Source: Oscillospiraceae bacterium (GTDB taxonomy: Bacteria > Bacillota > Clostridia > Oscillospirales > Oscillospiraceae). Taken from it: 64,000 nt of DNA. This document shows positions 57,879-64,000 of this stretch, piece by piece. The stretch is from the NCBI GenBank assembly GCA_017550645.1, contig JAFZOI010000016.1:1-64000 (forward strand), given 5' to 3'. The notes beneath the pieces were generated by a model that worked only from the letters and a program-made list of their open reading frames with translations, made no database searches and was not told where the DNA came from. Every line of letters begins with the position of its first letter. The stretch's first letter is position 1. Both the position numbers and the translations under genes were made by a program.

Positions 57879-59378
57879 TCAAACGCCGTAAACGTCCCTG
57901 ACCTTCGCCTCGAGGTAGTCCAGATAATATTTCGGGTCGAACGGAGCTCCGAGCACGCGCTCGAGCAGCTTGTCGGGAGCGTAGAGGCTGCCGTACTTCC
58001 AGATGTTCTCACGGTTCCACTCGTTGATGGGAGCGAAGTCTCCCCTGCTCAGGCAGGCGTCGACGTCGACCGTCTCGCGCATCTTCGCGAGAAACTGCGC
58101 GCCGTACGCGCTGCCGAGGGCATAGGACGGGAAATAGCCTATGCTGCCGCCGGACCAGTGGCTGTCCTGAAGGACGCCGTTTCTGTCGTCGGGCACGTCC
58201 ACGCCGAGGTATTCCTTATAGAGCCTGTTCCACTCGCCGGGCAGATCGTGGACGTCGAGCTCGCCCGCCATGACGCGCCTTTCGAGCTCGTAGCGTATCA
58301 TCACGTGCAGGCAGTAGGTCACCTCGTCGGCCTCCGTACGGATGAGCGAGGGGCGCACGCGGTTGACGGCGCGGTAGAAGTCCTCCGCGGTGTACTTGCC
58401 GAGTTGCGGGAAGAGCTCGACCAGCTTCGGGAACGCGAGAGCGCAGAAGGCTCGGCTGCGGCCGAGGATGTTCTCGTAAAATCTGCTCTGGCTCTCATGG
58501 ACGCCCATGGATACGCCGCCGTCGAGCACGGTATAGGCGAGCTCGTCCGCGCTTCCCGTATCGTAGAGCGCGTGGCCGCCCTCGTGGATGACGGAGAACA
58601 TGGACATCGAGAAATCTTCCTCGTGGTAGTGCGTCGTGATGCGCTCGTCGAAGTGGGAGCCGAGGCTCGTCGTGAAGGGGTGCTCCGTCGTGGCGAGGCC
58701 GACGTGGTCGAGGTCGAGCCCCATGGTCTTCATGAGCCAGACGGAGAGCTCCTCCTGCTTGGCTGTCGGGAAGCAGCCGTTTATAACGGACTCGTCGACG
58801 GGCGGCGCGGCGACGGCGCGCTCGATGAGGGGCACGAGCCTCTCACGCAGGGCGGCGAAGAACTTGTCGCAGGTCTCCATCGTCAGGCCGTCCTCATATT
58901 CGCCGAGCCAGTAGTCATAGGGCTTCTTCGACGGCTCTATGTAGCCCGCGAATCTGATATTGGTGTCGAATATCTGCTTGAGCAGGGGCTCGAAGAGCGG
59001 GAAATCGCTCTTCTCCTTGGCCTCGTGCCAGACTGCGTCGGCCTCGGCCAGCAGCCTCTGATATGCGACGAACTCGTCCATGGGTATCTTGCGCATGCTG
59101 CGCACGTCCTTGAGCAGCAGATATACCTGCCTGCGCTCGGATTCGTCGAGCTCGTCCTTGTTCGCGTCGAGATACTCAAGCAGTTCGACGGTCTCGTCGC
59201 CGGTCGCGAGCTTGTAGCTCTCCTCGCTGAGGACGGCGAGGGACTGGGCGCGGTTGTCGGCCGTGCCCTTCGGGGCGCCGGTCGCCCCGTCGTAATAGAT
59301 GAGGCCCATGGCGTGCTCGTAGGCGGCCATGCGCGCCTGACGCGCCTTGAGTTCGGCGCGCGCTTCGGTCAATGTCAT
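57879..59378 (-). CDS. M32 family carboxypeptidase (Taq/Pfu type)
   Basis: 499 residues, the normal M32 length. Zinc site VIHEGGHALYDTG (HEGGH, near residue 265), GVHESQSRFYENILGRS after it, and FTTSLGSHFDERITTHYHEEDF before it. It removes C-terminal residues from peptides in the cytoplasm. GGAGGTGC ribosome site. A separate unit next to the PepF/opp block, so it completes the peptide-degradation set. Ends with a strong hairpin. Confidence 0.93.
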   Translation of the reverse strand: MTLTEARAELKARQARMAAYEHAMGLIYYDGATGAPKGTADNRAQSLAVLSEESYKLATGDETVELLEYLDANKDELDESERRQVYLLLKDVRSMRKIPMDEFVAYQRLLAEADAVWHEAKEKSDFPLFEPLLKQIFDTNIRFAGYIEPSKKPYDYWLGEYEDGLTMETCDKFFAALRERLVPLIERAVAAPPVDESVINGCFPTAKQEELSVWLMKTMGLDLDHVGLATTEHPFTTSLGSHFDERITTHYHEEDFSMSMFSVIHEGGHALYDTGSADELAYTVLDGGVSMGVHESQSRFYENILGRSRAFCALAFPKLVELFPQLGKYTAEDFYRAVNRVRPSLIRTEADEVTYCLHVMIRYELERRVMAGELDVHDLPGEWNRLYKEYLGVDVPDDRNGVLQDSHWSGGSIGYFPSYALGSAYGAQFLAKMRETVDVDACLSRGDFAPINEWNRENIWKYGSLYAPDKLLERVLGAPFDPKYYLDYLEAKVRDVYGV

Positions 59379-59502
59379 TTTATCGCACCTCCGTTAGGTT
59401 TTTCGATTCTTTTGTTATTTGACGGCGTTATTCCGTCCTTTGTCTGCGGTCGACCCTTCCGGGTCTTATCAAATTATATCCGATTTGGCGGCCATTGCAA
59501 GA

Positions 59503-59532
59503 AAAACCGCGCCGCGGAACAGCGCGGCGCGG
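59503..59532 (-). terminator. Intrinsic terminator after the radical SAM gene
   Basis: GCGCCGCG / CGCGGCGC stem followed on the minus strand by GGTTTTTC. Confidence 0.75.
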
Positions 59533-59538
59533 AAGCTA

Positions 59539-60453
59539 TTATTTCTTGCGGGTCCTGCGGCGGGGCTTTGGGCGATTCATGAGATGCATGTCGCTCGGCT
59601 CGAAAACGGCCTGCTTATAGGCGTCCAGATCGAGCTTTATCTCCTTGTCCCAGTCGGAGCGGATCTCGCCGGTCTGCTTGACTATGATGTCGTAGAGCAC
59701 GTCGTAGACTTCGCCGTCCGCGCCCGTCTCGGTGATGGTCGAATACGGGAGCGTCTTATGATAGCTGACCTGCCGGCCGTTATAAAGGAACTCATAGTTG
59801 CAGCGGATGCGGCAGCCCGCGAGGGAGACGAACTCGAAGATGCTGTCGAGGTCCCTGAGTATGGCGTCGTCGCTCTCGTCATAGAGGTTCTCGGGCGTCG
59901 TCTTGGTATAGTCCATGCGGAACTGAACGGGAAGGCTGAGCCCGTCGCTGAAGCGGCGGACGAAGTGGAGCAGCTTGCCGGTATCGTGGCCGCCGACGAG
60001 CACGCAGTTGATGCGGGCGGGCACCTCGAGCCTCGTGAAGATATGGTCGTTGCTCTCCTCGACGTAGGGGAAAAGGTGGCGGGAGACGTTGACGCAGGTT
60101 ATCTTGCTCTTGTTGCCGTTAAGGAAGTCGACGACCTGATCTTCGTCGTAGCTGTGAGTCAGAGGAAGGGTCGTGTTGATGAAGATGCGGTGCGTTTCGG
60201 GGACGCAGTCCAGCATCGTCTGCAGGGACTCCAGATTGGCCATCGGCTCGCCGCCGGTGAATACGAAGTCGCAGCGCGGCGTGATGCCGTCCATGACGGC
60301 GATGCTCTCGCAGATGGCTTCCGCGCTGAAGCCCGTCATATCCTCATATTCCTGCTTATTGATGCAGAAGGGGCAGTTGTTGTTGCAGTTATAGGGAACG
60401 AAAACCGAAACAGTCGCGCCGCCCTCTCTTGTTTTATACGGATTATGATACAT
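59539..60453 (-). CDS. Radical SAM protein of unknown function
   Basis: 304 residues. Cluster motif CNNNCPFC (CxxxCxxC) near residue 23-30, FTGGEPMANLESLQ for SAM binding, and a TIM-barrel-like body with VSRHLFPYVEESND. The C-terminal half (residues about 215-304) includes AGCRIRCNYEFLYNGRQVSYHKTL and ends in an Arg/Lys-rich tail RPKPRRRTRKK. Only three further cysteines, so no clear auxiliary cluster. Resembles pyruvate-formate-lyase-activase-like or molybdopterin-MoaA-like proteins in general design, but I cannot assign a substrate. It stands alone, with no peptide or maturation partner beside it. Confidence 0.7.
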   Translation of the reverse strand: MYHNPYKTREGGATVSVFVPYNCNNNCPFCINKQEYEDMTGFSAEAICESIAVMDGITPRCDFVFTGGEPMANLESLQTMLDCVPETHRIFINTTLPLTHSYDEDQVVDFLNGNKSKITCVNVSRHLFPYVEESNDHIFTRLEVPARINCVLVGGHDTGKLLHFVRRFSDGLSLPVQFRMDYTKTTPENLYDESDDAILRDLDSIFEFVSLAGCRIRCNYEFLYNGRQVSYHKTLPYSTITETGADGEVYDVLYDIIVKQTGEIRSDWDKEIKLDLDAYKQAVFEPSDMHLMNRPKPRRRTRKK

Positions 60454-60593
60454 TGTCGGTTCCTTTTTCGTTTAGTCAATCGGAAACGGGAGACGGCCCG
60501 AGGCGCGGAAAACGAGCTTTCCCGCCAAAAGCCGATACTTAAAAAACAATATTACAACTTTTGACCGATGTCAATACCCCGATTCGTCAAAGA

Positions 60594-60630
60594 AGACCGC
60601 GCCGCGGGCTTCTACCCGCGGCGCGGAGCA
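60594..60630 (-). terminator. Intrinsic terminator of the feo operon
   Basis: CTCCGCGCCGCGGG / CCCGCGGCGCGG stem followed by TCTTCTTT on the minus strand. Confidence 0.75.
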
Positions 60631-60798
60631 TTATTTTAGTTTTCGAGGCTTTTTGGAGCAGGCGCCATGGCAGGAGGCGCAGTCGCCCGTGCAGCCGCCG
60701 CTCCCGCAGGAGCAGCCGCCCTTTTTCAGCGCGGCGCGCAGGGCGAGCGCAACGAGGCCGACTATCACTGCTATGACGGAGATATCTATCGGGCTCAT
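60631..60798 (-). CDS. FeoB-associated Cys-rich membrane protein
   Basis: 55 residues. One N-terminal transmembrane helix (ISVIAVIVGLVALALRAAL) and a cysteine-rich tail with GGCSCGSGGCTGDCASCHGACSKK split over six cysteines. Small one-helix Cys-rich proteins of this sort are common after feoB in Clostridia. It overlaps the feoB stop by 4 nt. The cysteines may bind iron at the cytoplasmic mouth of FeoB (inference). A longer upstream frame exists but lies inside feoB. Confidence 0.85.
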   Translation of the reverse strand: MSPIDISVIAVIVGLVALALRAALKKGGCSCGSGGCTGDCASCHGACSKKPRKLK

Positions 60799-62804
60799 GC
60801 GAAAAGACCCCCTATCGTATTGATGAGCAGCGCGACGACCCAGGCAACGCCGCACTGCAGCACGACCACGCCCAGCGTCTTGAGCGCGGAGCCGAGCTCG
60901 CGGCGAATAGTCGCAACGGCGGCGACGCACGGGGTGTAGAGCAGCGTGAAGGCGAGGAATGCCGACGCGGTCAGCGGTGAGAACAGCGTACCCAGCGCGG
61001 CGGGAAGCTCCGCCGTCCCCGTCTCGAGAAGGACGGCCATCGTCGAGACGACGGCCTCCTTGGCCGTGAAGCCCGTCACGAGCGCCGTCACGACGCGCCA
61101 GTCGCCGAAGCCGAGCGGCCTGAATATCGGCGCGACGAAGCGCGCAATTAGCGCGAGCAGGCTCAATGACGAATCCTCGACGACGTTGAGCCGCGTATCG
61201 AACGTGCGCAGGAACCAGATGACGACCGTCGCGATGAAGATGATGGAGAAAGCACGGCGCAGGAAATCCTTGACCTTGTCCCAGAGGAGCAGGCCCGTCG
61301 TCTTGAGGCTCGGGAAGCGGTAGTTCGGGAGCTCCATGACGAAGGGGACGGGCTCGCCGCGGTACGCCGTCTTTTTCAGCACGAGCGCGACGATCACGCC
61401 TATTATTATGCCCGTCAGATAGATGACGATCATCGCTATCGCCGAGCGGCCGCCGAAAAACGCCGCGGCGAAGACGGCGTAGATGGGTATCTTAGCCGAG
61501 CAGCTCATATACGGCGTCAGCAGGATGGTCATCTTGCGGTCGCGGTCGGCAGAGACTGTCCTCGTCGCCATGACGGCGGGGACGGTGCAGCCGAAGCCTA
61601 TGAGCATCGGGACGAAGCTCCGCCCGGAGAGGCCTATCTTGCGCAGGAGCTTATCCATGAAAAACGCGATGCGCGCCATGTAGCCCGTATCTTCGAGCAC
61701 CGAGAGGAAGAAAAACAGCACGACGATCACGGGCAGGAAGCTCAGCACGCTCCCGACGCCGGCGAATATGCCGTCTATTATCAGGCTGTGGACGACGGGG
61801 TTTATCCCGTAGGCCGTCAGCCCCCTGTCCACGACGCCGGCGAGCAGGTCTATGCCCGAGGCGAGCAGGTCCTGCAGCCACGCGCCGACGACGTTGAACG
61901 TCAGGAAAAATATGAGCCCCATGACGATGACGAAGATGGGTATGGCCGTATATTTGCCGGTCAGCACCTTATCTATTTTGACGCTGCGCGCGTGCTCGCG
62001 GCTCTCGCGCGGCTTTCTGACGGAATCCTGCACGACCCCCTCTATGAACGTATAGCGCATGTCGGCGAGGGCGGCGTTCCTGTCCAGCCCCGTCTCGTTT
62101 TCCATCTGCACGATGCAGTGCTCGAGAAGCTCGCGCTCGTTCTCGTCGAGGCCGAGCTCGTCGGCCATGCCGGGATCGCCCTCGATGAGCTTCGCCGTGC
62201 AAAAGCGCGGCGAGACGCCTATGCTCCCGGCATGGTCCTCGATGAGGTGGATGACGGCGTGGATGCATCTGTGGACCTGAGAATCGGCCGAGCAGAAGTC
62301 CGTTACGGCGGGCAGGCGCTTTGCCTTCGCCGTCTCGACGGCGCGGCGGATGAGCTCGGTCACGCCGTCGCCCTTTACGGCGGATATGGGCACGACGGGG
62401 ACTCCCAGCGCCGCGCTCATCTTCTCGACGTCTATCGAGCCGCCGTTGCCCGTGACCTCGTCCATGAAATTGAGCGCAACGACCGTCGGCACGCGCAGCT
62501 CGAGAAGCTGGAGCGTGAGATAGAGGTTGCGCTCGATGTTCGTCCCGTCGACGATGTTGATTATCCCGTCGGGCTTGTTGTTTATGATGAAATCCCGAGC
62601 GACTATCTCCTCCTGCGTATACGGGCGCAGAGAGTAGATGCCCGGCAGGTCGACGACCTGACAGTCCTTCTCCCCTTTTATATCGCCCGCCATGCAGTCG
62701 ACCGTCACGCCGGGGAAGTTGCCGACGTGCCTGTTCGCGCCGGTGAGCGCGTTGAAGAGCGTCGTCTTCCCGCAGTTCTGATTCCCGGCAAGCGCGAATA
62801 TCAT
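60795..62804 (-). CDS. feoB: Ferrous iron transporter FeoB
   Basis: 669 residues. N-terminal G domain with GNQNCGKTTLFNALTG (G1), VGNFPGVTVD (switch I), VDLPGIYSL (G3) and ALNFMDEV (G4, here NFMD in place of NKxD), then a helical spacer and a membrane domain with the GFGCTVPAVMATR and YMSCSAKIPIY motifs. It imports Fe2+. It overlaps feoA by 4 nt and the Cys-rich gene by 4 nt, so the three are one operon under the DtxR-like sites. Confidence 0.95.
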   Translation of the reverse strand: MIFALAGNQNCGKTTLFNALTGANRHVGNFPGVTVDCMAGDIKGEKDCQVVDLPGIYSLRPYTQEEIVARDFIINNKPDGIINIVDGTNIERNLYLTLQLLELRVPTVVALNFMDEVTGNGGSIDVEKMSAALGVPVVPISAVKGDGVTELIRRAVETAKAKRLPAVTDFCSADSQVHRCIHAVIHLIEDHAGSIGVSPRFCTAKLIEGDPGMADELGLDENERELLEHCIVQMENETGLDRNAALADMRYTFIEGVVQDSVRKPRESREHARSVKIDKVLTGKYTAIPIFVIVMGLIFFLTFNVVGAWLQDLLASGIDLLAGVVDRGLTAYGINPVVHSLIIDGIFAGVGSVLSFLPVIVVLFFFLSVLEDTGYMARIAFFMDKLLRKIGLSGRSFVPMLIGFGCTVPAVMATRTVSADRDRKMTILLTPYMSCSAKIPIYAVFAAAFFGGRSAIAMIVIYLTGIIIGVIVALVLKKTAYRGEPVPFVMELPNYRFPSLKTTGLLLWDKVKDFLRRAFSIIFIATVVIWFLRTFDTRLNVVEDSSLSLLALIARFVAPIFRPLGFGDWRVVTALVTGFTAKEAVVSTMAVLLETGTAELPAALGTLFSPLTASAFLAFTLLYTPCVAAVATIRRELGSALKTLGVVVLQCGVAWVVALLINTIGGLFA

Positions 62805-63031
62805 GCTCCCGCCTCCTTCAGAACGATCTTCTTCGCGTCGTCCGCGCGGAGCGTCAGCTCATAGCCGCGTATGCGTATCTGCATGGGGTCGCCCAGCGGC
62901 GCGACCTTTATCTTCTCGACGCGCGTCTTCGGGATAAGCCCCATGTCGAGCAGGCGGCAGCGAAGCGGCCCGTCCCCGTTCACGGCGGAAATCACGCCCT
63001 CCGATCCGACGGGCATTTCATCCAATGTCAT
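62801..63031 (-). CDS. feoA: FeoA-type SH3-like iron transport protein
   Basis: 76 residues, SH3-like beta-barrel. VISAVNGDGPLRCRLLDMGLIPKT is the FeoA core, followed by VAPLGDPMQIRIRGYELTLRADDA. It binds FeoB and helps its activity. First gene of the feo operon, CGGAGG ribosome site. Immediately downstream of paired operator palindromes. Confidence 0.93.
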   Translation of the reverse strand: MTLDEMPVGSEGVISAVNGDGPLRCRLLDMGLIPKTRVEKIKVAPLGDPMQIRIRGYELTLRADDAKKIVLKEAGA

Positions 63032-63048
63032 GGCGCACCTCCGTTCAG

Positions 63049-63106
63049 GTTAGCTCTGGCTAACTTTTTACGACGTCATGTTAGCACCGGCTAACTCATT
63101 TGTCAA
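63049..63106 (-). promoter_or_regulatory. feo promoter with two DtxR-like palindromes
   Basis: Minus-strand promoter TTGACA (63106-63101), 17 nt, TAACAT (63083-63078). Two palindromes GTTAGC-N4-GCTAAC at 63049-63064 and 63080-63095, 31 bp apart; the second overlaps the -10 box and the first lies just after the start. The half-sites resemble DtxR/IdeR-family boxes, so iron-dependent repression is likely. Confidence 0.8.
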
Positions 63107-63222
63107 CACCCGATTTCAAAATACTTCGTTTTTTATCCTTTTTCTCATTGACCGCGCCGGGCAAAGTCGGTATACTCGTCTCGGAAAGCTGCGACGGCGG
63201 CTTTTACGGAAGGAATGATGAT

Positions 63223-64000
63223 ATGAAAAAAAGGATTATAGCCGCTCTTATCGCCCTCGTCCTCATCCTCGCGCTGTGCGCCGGGTGCGGCGCCAAGCCC
63301 GTGAGCACGGGCAAGACGGGCGTCGTCAGGGACGAGGAGTTCGGCAACGTCTATATCGCGCCGACGATAGACGAATTCAACGCGCTCGGCTTCGCCTTCG
63401 GCGACAGCGTCGATATCAAATTCGATAACGGCGTCGTCCTCAGGGATATCCCCTACTACTCAGGCTACTACGTCCCCGTCGGCGAGCTGCTCCTGTGCGG
63501 CTATCCCGGCTATCCTCACCCCGTCGTCGCGAGAAACTACGGCGATCCGACGTGGGAGGAATTCGGCATGAACGAGGCCTCCAAGGTCACGGTCACGCTC
63601 AATGCGAAGGGCAAATACGCCGCGAATCAGGAGTTTTTCGCGCTCAGCTACTCCGACGAAAGGAGCGACTTCGATTCGGATATCAAGTTCGCCAACTTCC
63701 GCGAGGTGCGCGGCGGCGGGCTGAAGGAGGGTCTGCTTTACCGCTCCGCCTCCCCCTGCGACGACCAGCATAACCGCGCCGCTTATGCCGACGCGCTCGC
63801 CGAGGAGGCCGGCGTCGCCTTCGTGCTGAACCTTTCCGACACGGAGAAGACTTACGCCGAGCATGCGTCGGCCGAGGGATTCGGCTCGGAATACTACGAC
63901 GCGCTCTGTAAAGACGGCAAGGTGCTGCTCCTCGGGCTCAACGCCAACTACCGCGCAGACGGCTTTGCAAAGACGATCTCCGGGGCGCTCGCGGTCATGG
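63223..64000 (+). CDS. Tyrosine-phosphatase-like lipoprotein, 3'-truncated
   Basis: 259 complete codons in the window, open at the end. Lipoprotein signal LALCAGC, then about 130 residues with VYIAPTIDEFNALGFAFGDS and YSGYYVPVGELLLCGYPG, then a segment starting FANFREVRGGGLKEGLLYRS, the usual entry of bacterial dual-specificity/tyrosine phosphatases, continuing LAEEAGVAFVLNLSD. The catalytic HCxxGxxR loop would lie past the window end, so activity cannot be judged. AAGGAA-type ribosome site. Divergent from the feo operon. Confidence 0.6.
   Translation, partial: MKKRIIAALIALVLILALCAGCGAKPVSTGKTGVVRDEEFGNVYIAPTIDEFNALGFAFGDSVDIKFDNGVVLRDIPYYSGYYVPVGELLLCGYPGYPHPVVARNYGDPTWEEFGMNEASKVTVTLNAKGKYAANQEFFALSYSDERSDFDSDIKFANFREVRGGGLKEGLLYRSASPCDDQHNRAAYADALAEEAGVAFVLNLSDTEKTYAEHASAEGFGSEYYDALCKDGKVLLLGLNANYRADGFAKTISGALAVM

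Noticed and set aside
1-64000. Prophage, transposon, integrase, toxin-antitoxin or restriction-modification genes
   Set aside because: No protein in the window showed such motifs on reading all plausible frames.

Overview
The window is chromosomal DNA from a GC-rich, anaerobic, spore-forming Clostridia-type Firmicute, probably a gut or other anoxic-habitat member of the Oscillospirales/Christensenellales kind (inference). Grounds: Rnf complex genes, an alpha/beta SASP with a recognisable forespore promoter, a SpoIIQ-like M23 protein, Firmicute-type promoters and A/G-rich Shine-Dalgarno sites, a THF riboswitch upstream of an ECF folate transporter gene, and many lipobox-bearing substrate-binding proteins. 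No phage, IS element, plasmid gene or CRISPR array was seen.

Layout. 0-6 kb: end of an rnf operon (rnfE-rnfA-rnfB) running straight into a cysteine synthase gene, then a MaoC-like protein and murC on the minus strand and a UgtP/MGDG-type glycosyltransferase. 5.9-9.3 kb: a folate operon behind a THF riboswitch and terminator, encoding two different FolC paralogues on either side of FolT. 9.3-10.1 kb: SpoIIQ-like gene. 10.4-20.1 kb: five tandem paralogous solute-binding lipoprotein genes, each a separate transcription unit with its own terminator, sigma-A promoter and a shared multi-half-site operator; no permease or ATPase gene accompanies them. 20.2-23.1 kb: zinc-ribbon membrane protein and a protein with three TPM-like modules. 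23.2-25.9 kb: SASP gene; then an MFS transporter plus a DAPG/phloretin-hydrolase-like enzyme behind a leader that can form two exclusive hairpins. 26-34.5 kb: aspartokinase, homoserine dehydrogenase, a cysteine desulfurase, TspO, MtaB, serC-serA-mntP. 34.6-37.7 kb: a second MFS gene with repeated TGTTATAAC sites, then a second cysteine desulfurase with a DUF3343 partner. 37.7-43.7 kb: ABC-F gene behind a structured, terminated leader, then polA-rimI-tsaD. 44-47.4 kb: tRNA-Thr(CGT), a sigma factor with a probable membrane anti-sigma partner, MscS. 47.5-59.4 kb: a peptide-utilisation block (oppABCDF, PepF-type M3 peptidase, M32 carboxypeptidase). 59.5-63.1 kb: radical SAM protein and feoA-feoB-Cys-rich protein behind paired DtxR-like operators. 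63.2 kb to the end: a truncated phosphatase-like lipoprotein gene.

The part least explained by standard annotation is the five-gene solute-binding-protein array. The paralogues differ in sequence but share a GTG start, a proline/threonine linker and a regulatory motif of three TGGCA/TGCCA half-sites with fixed spacing (N7, N3). The last three also share a palindrome close to the transcription start. This looks like one regulon of parallel sugar or glycan receptors feeding a transporter encoded elsewhere, which is inference. All function calls were made by reading the sequence; no database search was run.
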